A stretch of 64,000 bases of DNA, from positions 42,660,722-42,724,721 of the forward strand of contig CM060199.1 in assembly GCA_030562195.1 (NCBI GenBank), in the 5' to 3' direction. Of this stretch, positions 30,089-43,063 are shown piece by piece (the first letter of the stretch is position 1; each line of letters opens with the position of its first letter). The translations under genes were made by a program, and so were the position numbers. Origin of the DNA: Nipponacmea schrenckii. Its lineage: Eukaryota > Mollusca > Gastropoda > Lottiidae. The notes beneath the pieces were generated by a model. The model had not been told where the DNA came from. It did no database searches and saw only the letters and a program-made list of their open reading frames with translations.

Positions 30089-30118
30089 ACCGGAAGTGAA
30101 ACTTTGGCCGCCATCTTG
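30089..30118. promoter_or_regulatory. paired ETS-type and YY1-type sites in family A (example)
   Basis: ACCGGAAGTG (30089-30098) matches the ETS/GABP consensus and GCCGCCATCTTG (30107-30118) is the inverse of the YY1 consensus CAAGATGGCGGC. The pair recurs in nearly every A element (36546, 44395, 46417, 58919) and, in weaker form, in B and C (for example 34396). The spacing is about 8 bases. Such pairs occur in TATA-less promoters. Any promoter role here is inferred. Confidence 0.45.
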
Positions 30119-30304
30119 AAATGTTACTTTTTTGTAAAAGTAAAAATGGGGCCTCAGGGTTATGCCTAATTTCTGCGATAATTACATTTCTGGAATCCTC
30201 AGTCGATTGCGAAAAAAACATTGCGAGCCGATTTTTGAATTTCGCTTTTGCATTTTTGCAACATCCGGTTGAATTTTTTCGAAGTTTTGGGGCTCATTTC
30301 TCGT

Positions 30305-30388
30305 GACGTTGACCTTTGGTGACCGTGACCTTTAGTAGGTCAAAGGTCATTGACCTTGGCAATCAGTTGATACTTTGACCTTTGACCT
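30305..30388. promoter_or_regulatory. cluster of nuclear-receptor half-sites with two perfect DR1 motifs
   Basis: AGGTCAAAGGTCA at 30337-30349 and its inverse TGACCTTTGACCT at 30376-30388 are perfect DR1 sites (RXR/HNF4/PPAR type). Further TGACCT half-sites lie between and upstream. The cluster recurs in A elements near 36790, 38250, 44640, 46660 and 59165. The neighbouring CGTGACCTTGACCTTTGGTG of most copies contains TGACCTTGA, the inverse of the ERR/NR5A-type site TCAAGGTCA. Confidence 0.5.
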
Positions 30389-31584
30389 CCAACGTCTACT
30401 TCCGGTTTTATAGCTGCCCAAAAACAGCAAAATTCGCAACTTTGGGTAGCTCTAGAGCGTGACCTAATTAATTTAGAGCGTTATTTTCTCCAGATTCTTA
30501 ATGCGCTTTTTGTCCTCTTTCCAACGATATATAACAAAAGTTTGTAAAATGAAAATTGAGCTTTTTGATTTTTGAACATAACAAGTACATTTTGTCGTGT
30601 TTACGTTTTTTTGAATATAACAGTACAATTTGCTGTATTTACGTTTGTTTGAAATGTATGTGTGTATATCTCGTGATCTATTGAATGTACAAACTTCAAA
30701 TTTGTACCGTGAATATAGATTTTGAATGTGATTAGATTCACGCTAAAAAAAATGAGATGGGCGTGGCACATCCGGGTAAATTTCGAAATTACCCTTTTCA
30801 TGGGTCAGCGAATTACGTCTGTAGGGAAAAAACGTTTTTTTTAAAAAGTACTTTGCACACAGATACCTCATTGCTTTGGCCAGTTCATCCCAGAAAATCA
30901 GATGATTCGGCCTATTTGTTGCAATTTCTCGACAATAGCAAACCGGTTAATTTTGGAAGCTTATTTTTCATGACCTTGACCATTGGTGACCTTGAGCGTT
31001 TCTAGGTCAAAGGTCATTGACCTTATCTATCATTTAATAATTTGACATTTGACCTCCGACGTCAACTTCCGGTTTTATAGCTGCCCGAAAACAGCAAAAT
31101 TCACAAATTTGGACTGCTCTAGAGCGTGACCTAATTAATTTAGACGGTTATTTTTTTCAGATTCCTAAGGCACTTTTTGTCCACTTTCCAGCAATGAATA
31201 ACAAAAGTTTTTAAAATGAAATTTTAATTTTTGCACTTTTAAAATTAAAGTACATTTTGCTTTTTTGAAATGTATTTGTGCATATCTCGTGATCTATTAG
31301 ATGTTCAAGCTTCAAATTTGTACCGTTAATATACATTTCAAATATGATTAGATTTACGCCAAAATAAATGAGATGGGCGTGGCACATCCGGGTAAACTTA
31401 CAATTTTTTATTTATGTCGGTCAGCGCTCTACGTCTGTAGGAAATAACGTTTTTCAAAAGGTACTTTGCACACAGATACATCGTTGCTTTGGCCAGTTTC
31501 TGCCAGAAAATCAAATGCTTCGGGCTGTTTGTTGCAATTTTGCAACGTTAGCAAAGTCCCACTCTGTGCCACGTGTGGCTCTAG

Positions 31585-31635
31585 TTTTTTTTTTTTGCAG
31601 TGCGTTCATCGAACGCACTGCTTTGTTTTCGAAAT

Positions 31636-31670
<35 letters not shown>

Positions 31671-33847
31671 AATTCTTCCCAGAGCGCCCAGCCAAAACTA
31701 CATATGCTATGAATTCACTCTTTCGATTTTCTTGTCGTACTCGTGAAAGTAATGTTAATGAATGTAATTTGATGCTTTTTTTGTAAACAGGAAATGACGT
31801 AGCGCATTCCAAAGTTTTTCTTTGTTTTTCAATTTGCGGCTTTATTTTTGATCCGATTTTGATCGTTCTTTTTTTAGATAACTACTTTGAACTTAGTTCT
31901 AAAAGATAGGAAATTGAGAATTAAACATTTCCCAACTTTGTCGCTGACTTTTTGAATTTTGAATTTTTAGCATTTTTTTACTTCTACAGTTTTCTTTCGA
32001 TCGACTTGAAAACTTACAGATATATAGACATTTTGATTGCAAACTATAATTAATTTTCAAAATTTCGATATCACTTCCGGTTTTGAAGTTATTTGCTTTT
32101 AAAGTTGAATTTTGCACTTCCGGAATATTGAAGATATTGAAAAAATTTCTTTTGCAATTAGCTACAATTGTCTATTAAATGATGCTAAATTAAAAAAAAT
32201 CCGAACCGGAAGTAACGGATCAGCCGCATCTTGATATGACTAATTTTTGTAAAACTCAAATGGGGCCTTAGGGTTAAATCTAATTTGCATAATTTAAGAT
32301 TTTGTAAAAACATTCAACGATTGCGCAAAAAAGTATGGGAAGGGATTTTTGAATTTCGCTTTTGCTTTTCTTTTATTTCCGGTTGAAATTTTCCAGTAAT
32401 TGTCAAAAATTTAAAAGGTCATATTTCGCGACCTTGACCTTCGGTGACCTTTGACCTGAACAAAAGTTATTGCCCTTGATTATATCTACGCAATGGTATC
32501 TTCACCTTTGTTGTTCGATGTTTACTTCCGTTTTGCAGCCAATTGAAAATCACGAATTTTTATTTTAAAGAGCTCTATCACGTGACCTAATTTACATAGG
32601 ACATAATTTCTTACATATTCCTTTTACGCTTAATCTCATCTTTCTATTAATATATCACACTTGGTATTTTGATCAAAATTGCGCGTTTAAAAATTTCAAA
32701 ATTTTGTTATTTCTTCTATACTAACTGTGCGTGTTTTTCTTTAAATCGAAATAGGGTCTCGGGGAATAATTCGATTTGTGTTATTTTGATGTATATAGAA
32801 TCTATAACCGATTGAAGAAATATATATGGAAACCGATTTTGAATTTCGATTTGATTTTGATTTTTTTTACGATTAAAATTTTTAAAAACTTTGAAGGGTC
32901 GTATATTGTGACGTTGACCTTTGACGAATTTTTGACCTGTACAAACGTGATAGCTCTCGAGAAGATCTATCCAATGATATATAAAGCTTTACTGTAAGAT
33001 GTATATTTCCGCTTTCATCGCCATTTAAAAATTGCGAATTTTCCCTATAAAACAATCTGTTAAATGTGTGTTGCGTTTGGGCGATCTACAAGATATGAGT
33101 TTCAGCGATCCAAATTTATTTTTTAGTTTAATCGTTCTACATCCAGTTAAAATGATTCAAAGATTTTATATATATTAAATAAATGAAATTGTGGTTTACT
33201 TCCTGTTGTGGGTGATGTAAATATTGAATATTTGGAACGAAATTACAATCTTTAGAATTTTAAATTGTATCTCTTATGCAACAATAATATACAGTTGAGT
33301 GGAATAGTGGTCTAAGGGACGGAACTCTATTCAATATAAATTTTAAAATCTTAAGCCGCGCTATTATGTGGTGTCTCAATGTTATACCCTGGCAACTTAC
33401 GACAACTTAAACCATTAGTGACCTTTTGATTTCTACAAAGTATATAGCTTTCGACAATGTCTATCCAATGCTATGTTGTACAATGTGTACTTTTGGTTTC
33501 ATCTGAAAATTGCGAATTTAATATATGAAACAATCCATTGGATATTATTCTCTGCGTTTGGGCGATTTACAAAATATGAGTTTCGGCGATCTTTTTTTGA
33601 TTAAACGACCCTTTATCCATTTTTTTTATTATGATTTTAACTTATTACCTATCTTAATTGATGATGAGGGCTAAGGATGGGGAGGGGGAAAGGGGGGGGA
33701 ATGGAGGGGGGTATAGGAGCGTTTGTTATGAAATCCAAATCCATTTATAATGCACATTTTTTTAATATACCCTTTCTGTCTTTTGCTTAACGAACGTATC
33801 CCTGGATGGAACGCACTGCTTCAGTGCCGTTAGGCGTACGGCTCTAG
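31585..33847 (+). mobile_element. family B element B1 with its own 5' hairpin
   Basis: Begins TTT...GCAGTGCGTTC-AT-CGAACGCACTGC (hairpin at 31596-31620), then TTTGTTTTCGAAATG and a long poly-T to 31668, then body GAATTCTTCCCAGAGCGCCC. Ends GAACGCACTGC (the 5' arm inverted), TTCAGT, the hairpin GCCGT-TAGGCGT-ACGGC and TCTAG 33843-33847. The body has CACTTCCGG, CGTGACCTAATT and a TATTGTGACGTTGACC tract. It is a full-length, non-coding example of family B. Confidence 0.8.
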
Positions 33848-35936
33848 TTTTTTTTTTTTTTCGAATTCCTCCCATCGCGCCCAGCCAAAACTACAAATGC
33901 CACATGGAAACTGTTAACATTTCTTCTGGAAAACCCCCGAATTCAAATCATATGAATGTATTTTGACGCCATTTTGTCCAACCGGAAATGACGTACGGGG
34001 CTATGACTAACTTTAGGTTTTTTCTCATTTGTCACGCAAGTTTTTAATCAATTTTGATCGCGTTTTTTTTGTTTATTGCTTTCAATCTTTGTTTACAAGT
34101 TAGCAATTTAAGAATTATACATTTCCCAACTTTGTCGCTGACTGAATTAATTTTAATTTTTGCGCTTTTGTCAACTTCTACAATTTTATTTCGATCGATC
34201 TGAAAATTTACAGATATATAGACATTTTGATTGCGAACTATAATTAATTTTCAAAATTTCGATATCACTTCCGGTATTGATGTTATTTGCTTTTAAAGTT
34301 GAGTTTTGCACTTCCGGAATAATGAAGATATTTGAAAAATTTATTTTGCAATTAGTTACAATTGTCTATTTGATGATGGTTAATTAAGAAAATCCGAACC
34401 GGAAGTAACGGATCAGCCGCCATCTTGATATGACCAACTTTTGTAAAACTCAAAATGGGGCCTCAGGGTTAAATCTAATTTGCATGATTTTACATTCTCT
34501 AAAAATATCAATCGATTGCGCAAAAAAGTATGGGAAGGGATTTTTGAATTTCGCTTTTGCTTTTTTTTTATTTCCGGTTGAAATTTTCCAGTAATTATCA
34601 AAAATTTAAAATGTCATATTTCGCGACCTTGACCTTTGGTGACCTTTTGACCTGAACAAAAGTTATTGCCCTTGATTATATCTACCCAATGGTATCTTCA
34701 CTTTTGTTATCCGATGTTACTTCCGGTTTTGCAGCCAATTAAAAATCACGAATTTTAACTTTAAAGAGCTCTATCACGTGACCTAATTACATAGGACAGA
34801 ATTTCTTACATATTCCTTTTACGCTTTATCTCATCTTTCTATCAATATATCACACTTGGTACTTTAATCAAAATTGCGCGTTTAAAAATTTCAAAATTTT
34901 GTAATTTCTTCTATACTAACTGTGCGTGTTTTTCTTTAAATCGAAATAGAGTCTCAGGGGATAATTCGATTTGTGTTATTTTGATGTATATAGCATCTAT
35001 AACCGATCGCCGAAATATATATGGAAACCGATTTTTGAATTTTGATTTGATTTTGATTCTTTTACGATTAAAATTTTTAAAAACTTTGAAGGGTCGTATA
35101 TTGTGACGTTGGCATTGGGCGATCTTTTGACCTGTACAAATGTGATAGGTCTCGAAAAGAACTATCCAATGATATATTAAACTTTATTGTAAGATTTATA
35201 CTTAAGGTTTTATCGGCATTCAAAAATTGCAAATTTTTCATATAAAACGGTCTGTTTTAGAAACGTTACATTTGGGCGATCCACAAGATATGAGTTTCAG
35301 CGATCCAAATTTATTTTTTCGTTTAATCGTTCTACATCCAGTTAAAATGATTCTAAGCTATTATATATCTTAAATAAAAGGGATTATTGTGTATTTACTC
35401 GTTGTGGGCGATGTATGATATGGAATATTTGGCAGGGAATTACAACCTTTAGAATTTTACATATACAGGTATATAATTTTTATATATACATATCTCTAAA
35501 GCGACAATAATGTACAGTTGAGTGGAATAGTGGTCAAAGGGACGCAACTCTATAAAATACACTCTTAAAGATGTAAAGCCGCGCTGTTAATTTGATGTCT
35601 CTATGTTATACATTGGCAACTTGCCACAAATTGCAGGATCTAATGTTCCTACTACCTAAATTAATATAGATGTTTAGTAATAAATAAACAGATTAAAAAT
35701 AATTAACGATCTGGAAAGTTAATGAAATCCGAAATCAATTTATAATCTCAAATAAGGTGTTATGTCCCTTAGATCACGAATTGTTTTTTTTTCGACGCTT
35801 TGTAAAACACCTCTCTCAACGTCTAATAGAAACGATACAAATACATTATTGCATTTTTTGAATTCTTAATGCTGCATTCCCGTTATGCAACGCACTGCTT
35901 CAGTGCCGTTAGGCGTACGGCTCTAGTTGTGGGACT
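33848..35936 (+). mobile_element. family B element B2
   Basis: Body starts after poly-T at CGAATTCCTCCCATCGCGCC and ends with the same GCCGTTAGGCGTACGGCTCTAG terminus as B1 (CTAG 35933-35936). It is very close to B4 (50889-52963) over its whole length, including a shared CATATACAGGTATATAATTTT segment near 35461. The 5' hairpin is not adjacent. Confidence 0.75.
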
Positions 35937-35976
35937 TTGCTACTGCAAAGTCCCAGTTTGTTTTCGGTTTGTCAAT

Positions 35977-36008
<32 letters not shown>

Positions 36009-37390
36009 CGAAATTTACACACCTCACTGTGCCTAGGCTACAATAGTTGCAATTTTTTCACAACTTCTCTAGACCTTCTATAGTGGCAACGTGTTGCATA
36101 AATATAATATGGAACTTTTTTGCAAAACCAGAAGTGCTGCGTTGCAACTAACCAAAAAAGTAGGAAAATGGCTCTAGATGTCGCAATTTTTGATAGATTT
36201 CTTCGGGTTTGCATTTTTAAAAACTTGAACTAGTTTCAAACAAGATAGCAGTTGAAAAAATTCGAAATTCGAAAATTCGTAGCACACATTTTTTTGCTGT
36301 ATTTTGCACTTTTTTGCAACTTTGCTATTTTAAGACCGATTGATCTGAAAATTTGGGTGCCTTCAAGTGTCATGAATTTAAAAACATTGGCAGAGTCAAA
36401 ATTTTTGCTTTATTTCCGGTTTCAACGTAAAAAGGGTTTAAACTTCCGGTTGACCTACTTGTGCTGTAATTGATGTAGCGCAACAAAATTTATGTCAATC
36501 TTAATTAAATTAGAAGACAAAAAAACGAAGAAGAAAAAATCCGAACCGGAAGTGAAACTTTGGCCGCCATCTTGAAATGTTACCTTTTTGTAAAACTCAA
36601 AATGGGGCCTCAGGGTTATGTCTAATTTCCGTGATGTTTACATTTCTTGTAGCTTCAGTCGATTACGAAAAAAACTGTGGGAGCCGATTTTTGAATTTTG
36701 CTTTTGCATTTTTTGCAACATCCGGTTGAATTTTTTCAAAGTTTGGAGGCTTATTTCTCGTGACCTTGACCTTTGGTGACTTTGACCTTTGGTAGGTCAA
36801 AGGTCATTGACCTTGGCTATCAGTTGATACTTTGACCTTTGACCTCCGACCCCAACTTCCAGTTTTATAGCTGCCCGAAAACAGCAAAATGCGCAACTTT
36901 GGACTGCTCTAGAGCGTGACCTAATTTATTTAGAGTGTTTATTTTTTTAGATTCTTAAGGTGCTTTTTGTCCTCTTTCCAAAGATGTATAACAAAAGATT
37001 TTAAAATGAAAATTGAAATTTTTTGATTTTTGAAAATAAAAGTACATTTTGCCGTATTTACGTTTTTTTGAAATGTATGTGTGTATATCTCGTGATCTAT
37101 TGGATGTACAAACTTCAGATTTGTACTGTGAATATACATTTTGAATGTGATTAGATTCACGCTAAAAAGAATTAGATGGGCGTGGCACATCCGGGAAAAT
37201 TTTTCAGTTTTCCTTATATATGGGTCAGCGTATTACGTTTGTAGGAAATACGTTTTTTTTTTAAAAATTACCTTGCACACAGATACCTTATTGCTTTGGC
37301 CAGTTTATCCTAGAAAATCAGATGTTTCTGTCTGTTTGTTGCAATTTGCGACGTTAGCAAAGTCCCACTCTGTGCCACAAGTGGCTCTAG
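35937..37390 (+). mobile_element. family A element A2, complete
   Basis: Opens TTGTGGGACTTTGC-TACT-GCAAAGTCCCA (hairpin) then GTTTGTTTTCGGTTTGTC, a poly-T tract and CGAAATTTACACACCTCAC. Closes with GCAAAGTCCCAC, hairpin GCCAC-AA-GTGGC and TCTAG. Length 1454 bp, identical to A3. It contains one TGACCT cluster and one ETS/YY1 pair (36546-36575). No coding capacity. Confidence 0.8.
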
Positions 37391-38844
37391 TTGTGGGACT
37401 TTGCCTTCGGCAAAGTCCCAGTTTGTTATCGGTTTGTCAATTTTTTTTTTTTTTTTTTTTTTTTTCGAAATTTACACACCTCACACAGCCTAGGCTACAA
37501 TAGTTGCAATTTTTTCGCAACTTCTCTAGACCTTCTGTAGTGGCGACGTTTCTTATGAATATAAATTGGAACATTTTTGCAAAACCGGAAGTGCTGCGTT
37601 GCAACAAACCTAAAAAGTAGCAAATTGGCTCTAGCTGTCGCAATTTTTGATCGATTTTCTTCGGGTTTTCATTTTTGTAATCTGCAAGTAACTTTTGATC
37701 AGATAGCAGTTCAAAAATTTCAATTTTCAAAGATTCGTAGCACACATTTTCTTGCCGTTTTTTGCAATTTTTTGCAACTTTTTTGTTTTTAGTGTGATCG
37801 ACCTGAAAAAAATTGAGCATAAGAAGCCCATGAAACTATTTTCAAAAAGTAGGTCAAAAGTTTTGCGTCACTTCCGGTTTTTGCGAAAAATGGAGTTTTA
37901 CGTCATGTTGAATAACTTCCGGTTTTATTAATGTATGACATTCAAACTTGTATCATTGGGTAGCCATTAGCCATACAAAAAAACGAAGAAAATAAAATCA
38001 AGGCCGCATGCGCAACTTTCGCCGCCATTTTGATTTTCCTGAAAGTGGTCGATTTTTATTCAGACATTATGGCTGGTCCGATCTTGATGATTTTGGTGTC
38101 AAATGAAAGAACACAAAAATTGTAGCCAAAACTGGGAAGCCGATTTTTGAATTTTGATTTTGCTTTTTTGCAACTTCCGGTTAAATTTTTTCAATTTTTA
38201 AAAGCTTATTTCTCGTGACCTTGACCTTTGGTGACAGTGACCTTTAGTAGGTCAAAGGTCATTGACCTTGGCTATCAGTTGATACTTTGACCTTTGACCT
38301 CCGACGTCTACTTCCGGTTTTATAGCTGCCCAAAAACAGCAAAATTCGCAACTTTGGACTGCTCTAGAGCGTGACCTAATTAATTTAGAGTGTTATGTTT
38401 TTTCAGATTCTTAAAATGCTTTTTGTCCTCTTTCCAACGATGTATAACAAAGGTTTTTAAAATGAAAATTGAATTTTTCGATTTTTAAAATAAAAGTACA
38501 TTTTGCAGTTTTTGCGTTTTTTTGGAAATGTATGTGTGTATATCTCGTGATCTATCAGATGTTCAAGCTTCAAATTTGTACCGTTAATATACATTTCAAA
38601 TGTGATTTGATTTACGTCAAAATAAATGAGATGGGCGTGGCACATCCGGGTAAACATACAATTTTTCATTTACATCGGTCAGCGCTCTACGTCTGTAGGA
38701 AATAAAGTTTTTTAAAAAGGTACTTTGCACACAGATACCCTGTTGCTTTGGCCAGTTTCTTCCAGAAAATTAGATGTTTCGGCCTGTTTGTTGCAATTTT
38801 GGCAACGTTAGCAAAGTCCCACTCTGTGCCACGTGTGGCTCTAG
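37391..38844 (+). mobile_element. family A element A3, complete
   Basis: 5' hairpin GTGGGACTTTGCC-TTC-GGCAAAGTCCCA, poly-T, A-type body, 3' GCAAAGTCCCAC plus GCCAC-GT-GTGGC and TCTAG (38840-38844). The middle part (37700-38130) differs from A2: the YY1-like word reads GCCGCCATTTTG, and there is an extra CATTATGGCTGGTCCGATC segment. It is therefore a distinct subfamily joined to the common ends. Confidence 0.75.
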
Positions 38845-38908
38845 TTGTGGGACTTTGCTACCGCAAAGTCCCAGTTTGTTTTCGGTTTGTCAATTCTTTT
38901 TTTTTTTT
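38845..38908 (+). mobile_element. family A 5' end interrupted in its poly-T by a family B element
   Basis: A complete A-type 5' hairpin and leader (GTGGGACTTTGC-TACC-GCAAAGTCCCA, TTTGTTTTCGG, CAATTC) runs into a short poly-T and is followed at once by the B-type 5' hairpin CAGTGCGTTC-TT-CGAACGCACTG. No A body follows, as expected if the B element inserted into the A element's poly-T. Confidence 0.7.
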
Positions 38909-41900
38909 CAGTGCGTTCTTCGAACGCACTGCTTTGTTTTCGAAATGACTATTTTTTTTTTTTTTTGTCTCTTTCTGGTCACGCTCCCCAGCCATAACTG
39001 CAAATGTCTTACACAATCTGGCGTGATATTGTGACGTAATTTAGTGCTCGTTGTTGTTTAAATGTAAAATGACGCATTTTTGTTCTACCGGAAATGACGT
39101 AGAACGTCACAAATTTTATTTTTGTTTACTAACTCACGGCTCGTTTTTTTATCCAATCTGGTTCGGACTTTTTTTATTTACTACTTATAACTTAGATTTA
39201 CATAATAGCAGTTTAAAAATTTTGAAATTTTTACTTTTGTTGCTGACTTTTGAATTTTAAAATTTAACACTTTTTCTAACTTTCGCAATTTTGATTAGAT
39301 CGAAATCAAAATTTGCAGTTAGATAAACATTTTTCTTGTGAAGAAAAATCTGTTTTCAAAATGTCGACATCACTTCCGGTTTCGGCGTCATACGTCGCTA
39401 AACTTCGAATTTTCACTTCCGGAATTCTAAAGATATTTGAATTTTGTTTTTTGCAATTAGTTACTATTAACCCATAATGATTTTATAATTAACAAAAATT
39501 GAACCGGAAGTAACAGATCAGTCGCCATCATTAAACCACTTACTTTTGTAAAGTGAAAAATTGGGCCTTAGGGGTTAATCGGACAATTGTAATTTTGATG
39601 TCTATGAAATCTTCAATCGATTGCTAACAATTCTTAGGAAGCCGAATTTTGAATTTCGATTTAGCTTACTTTTCATTTCCGGTTCTTTTTTTTCACTCAG
39701 TGCCTAATTTTCCAACGTTCATATATCGTGACCTTGACCTTTGGTGACCATGTGACCTGCACAAAAGTTGTTGCCCTTGTCGAGATCTATCCATTGATGT
39801 CTCCATTTGTGTTGTGCAATGTCAACTTCCGGTTTTACAGCCATTTGAAAATTGCATTTTTTAACTTCGAAGAGCTCTGTCACGTGACCTAATTTACATA
39901 CGTCAAAATTTCTTTTATGTCCTTATTACGCGTAATTTATTCTTTCCAATGGTGTATAACACTTTATATTTTGATAAAAATTGCGCTTTTTAATATTTGA
40001 AAATTTTGTTCTTAGTTCTATATTAATTGTGCGTGATTTATGAAAAAGCACGTGTTTTTTTGAAGTTACGTCTTATTTTTTCACAAAAATTGGTAGATGA
40101 GTAGACAAAAAATTATCATTAAAGATTCCGATAAAACATTTTCCGAAAATTTGCCGGAAACGTCCGAAAATGACCAAAAAATGTAGAAAATCATAGAAAT
40201 CGGAATTTTCGGATTAAATTTTTTCACAAACTTGCAATTTTATTATTCCACAGAATTAGTACCATCAATATCTTCATTTTGTATGTATGCCGTATATGCA
40301 AATTCCTAACCGTTTGATCGCCATCTTGAAATATGCAAATTATTGGAAAAATACTACTCGTCCGCCATTTTTAATCCTATTTTTTTCAGACTTGTTTTAA
40401 AATATAATTTGGATAATTATCTAGGTCCTCTAGTTGCATATTTTTCAATTTCAAATTTGTCTTTGGACCAGGTCCTGCCAAAGTTTTTCAAAACTGACTT
40501 CCGTTTGAAAGTTCATAACTTTTGAACTCTACCATATGCATCCTTTTGATCTCAAAACAACATCACCAGAGAGGCACTGGACTGGAATCCCCAAGGGCAT
40601 AGAAGACAAGGACGACCTTTACATAGCTTGAAAAGAATAAGACTGAAAGAGCTAGGAAGGATAGGCAAGACCTGGAATGAAGCAAAAAGAACAGCTCATA
40701 ACAGAGTGAGATGGAGAATGTCTGTAGCAGCCCTATTCTCCGCAAGGAACGAAGAGGACTAACTTACTAATATGCATCCTTTATTTTTCTGCAAAATCAT
40801 CTTCATTGGCTAAAGGTTCATATGATACCTTGATTTCTAATTTTAGTAAAGAACATTTGGATTAATAGGGATCCAAAAATTGGTAATTTGCATATTTCTC
40901 GTATCTTCAGATGGTTATATCTCATGAACAAGACTCTTGGCAACATTCTAATTGTGATTTTCATCAGCTTTCTAACAATATCTTTATTTTAGCTATAGAC
41001 CGAAAACTGATGAAAATACGCCTAGTAGAAAATAAACGATTTTAACATTCATATTTTTTTATATTTAGTTCTATTTAACTTAAAAACAAAATTCGAACAG
41101 ATTTATAATGTGCAAATTCCCAGCTTTCAAGCAATATATAAATCAATATGTATAAATAAAAATTCCGAAAAGTTTTAAGAATAAAGTTACACTCTAATTA
41201 AACAGATATAAATAAACAGGTCATAAAGTCTGACTGTGTTAATTTCTTATCTTTTGGTCAAGACACAAATTTTGACATTTCCAGTTAAAGTATCACAACC
41301 AATCAAAACAAGTCATTAGACTTTGTGGGCGTGGTTAAGCCCAGATATTTTACATCACTGTGTGTATTTTTCTTTCAATCGAAATAGGGTCTCGGAGGAT
41401 CAGTCAATATGTGTTATTTTGATGGACATGTATATAGAATCTATAACCGATTGCCGAAATTTATATGGAAACTGATTTTTTAATTTTTAATTTGATTTTG
41501 ATTTAATTACGATTAAAAAATTTTAAAAACTTCGAAGGTGTATATTGTGACGTTGACCTTTGGCGATCTTTATACCTGTACATGATAGTTCTATCCAATG
41601 ACATATTAAGCTTTATAGCAAAATGTAAACGTTCGATTTATCGGCATTTAAAAATTGCGAATTTTTCCTATAAAACGGTCAATTCACAAATTTTGACATT
41701 TCCAGTTGAAGTTTCCAAAACAAGTCAATGGACTTTGTGGGCGTGGTTAAGCCCAGATATTTTTACATCACAAACCTTAATGATTGCCAGTCTACAAACA
41801 AACTCAAATGTCACGTGTTAAATCATGAATAAATCATCTCTCCCAATAATCGCAAAATCAATTTACATTCTATCCTTAAATGACAGCCAGGAGACCAACA

Positions 41901-42900
41901 AATTTTAAATAGCTCTAAAGCTGCAGAACTGTTACAAACAGGTCTAGTTATTCTTTCCAATGGTGTATAACACTTGCTATTTGATCAAAATTGCACGTTT
42001 TAAATTTGCAAATTTTGTAATTTCTTCTATACTAACTGTGTGTATTTTTCTTTAAATCAAAATAGGGTCTCGGAAGATAATTCAATTTGTGTTATTTTGA
42101 TGTACATGTATATAGAATCTATTGCCGAAATATATATGGAAACCGATTTTTGAATTGTTATTTTGATTTTGATTTTTTACGTTTAAAAATTAATCCAGTT
42201 AAAATGATTCAAAGATATTATATATCTTAAATAAAAGGAATGATTGTTCATTTCTCGTTGTGGGCGATGTATGATATGGAATATTTGGAAGGAAATGACA
42301 ACCTTTAGAATTTTAAATGATATTCTCTTAAGCAAAAATAATTTACAGTTGAGAGGACTAGTGGTATAAGGGACGGAACTCTATAAAATACTCTCTTAAA
42401 GATGTAAAGCCGCGCTGTTAATTTGATGGCTCTATGTTATACCATGGCAACTTGCCACAAATTGCAGGATCTAATGTTCCTACTACACCTAAATTAAGAT
42501 TGATAAATAAATAAATAAACAAATTAAAAGTATCAACGATCTGGAAAGTTAATTTAATCCGAGATCAATTTGTAATCTCAAATAAGGTGTTATGTCCCTT
42601 AGACCACAAATTTGTTTTTTCGACGTTTTGTTTTACACACTAATTAAATAGATATAAATGTTACAAGAAGAGTTAAGAAGATAATGTAACAGGGCAAAAA
42701 GTCAAATTGTGTTTATTTCTTATCGTTTGGTCAAGACAAATTTTGACATTTCCAGTTTAAGAATCGCACCCAATCAAAACAAGTCATTATACTGAGTAGG
42801 CGTGGTTACGTTCTATTTTAAATGACAGCCAGGAGATATAACAAATTCTAAATATCTCGGAAGCTGCACAATTGTTACAAACAGCTCTAGTTACGTATTT
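38909..42900 (+). mobile_element. mosaic block: old family B element with E-type pieces
   Basis: Starts with the B/C-type 5' hairpin and a diverged B body (GTCACGCTCCCCAGCC). From about 40060 it becomes a mosaic. A LINE fragment (40571-40762), B-body pieces (41350-41680, 41948-42640) and segments of a further type (E) with GTGGGCGTGGTTAAGCCC are interleaved. Two E-type 3' ends are recognisable: CTGTT-ACA-AACAG-GTCTAG ending 41947 and a similar ACAAACAGCTCTAG ending 42900. No open frame beyond the LINE piece. Confidence 0.55.
40571..40762 (+). pseudogene. C-terminal fragment of a LINE reverse transcriptase
   Basis: A 63-codon open stretch ending at TAA 40760 reads EALDWNPQGHRRQGRPLHSL, then LGRIGKTWNEAKRTAHNRV and RWRMSVAALFSARNEED. 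This matches the well-known end of many non-LTR retrotransposon polyproteins in animals (W-x-P-x-G-x-R-x-R-G-R-P ... W ... A-x-x-R-x-x-W-R ... L). It has no start codon, no catalytic core and no poly-A tail in place. It is an isolated 3' coding remnant inside the repeat mosaic. The opposite-strand frame here is a shadow. Confidence 0.75.
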
Positions 42901-42902
42901 CG

Positions 42903-43063
42903 ACTTTGTCGAAAACGTATTGTAATCGTTCGGATTATTTTATTTTTTTTTTTTTTTTTTTTTTTTTGTAATTCTTGGATGAGTTTGCAGACAAACTGGT
43001 AAAAGGTGCAGAAATTCTAAATCTACAGTTGATCTTAGAATGATTTCTATTATCAAATAAAAC
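42903..43063 (+). mobile_element. family D element D3, 5' part cut by gap
   Basis: Begins ACGTATTTCG right after CTAGTT of the preceding E-type end and matches D1/D2 base for base through the poly-T to AATAAAAC at the gap. This is the third independent insertion with the same 5' boundary. Confidence 0.8.

Larger units (their letters stand above)
29540..31584 (+). mobile_element. family A Helentron-like non-autonomous element A1
   Basis: Starts in the poly-T after the preceding CTAG and continues CGAAATTTACACACCTCAC. It ends with GCAAAGTCCCAC (inverse of the family 5' arm), then the hairpin GCCAC-GT-GTGGC and TCTAG at 31580-31584. Its own 5' hairpin is missing at this spot. The second half (30307-30960) is repeated once inside the element (30969-31560). 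Both halves contain TGACCT-rich tracts and the word GATGGGCGTGGCACATCCGG. It has no coding capacity, and short frames here are repeat by-products. Confidence 0.75.
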
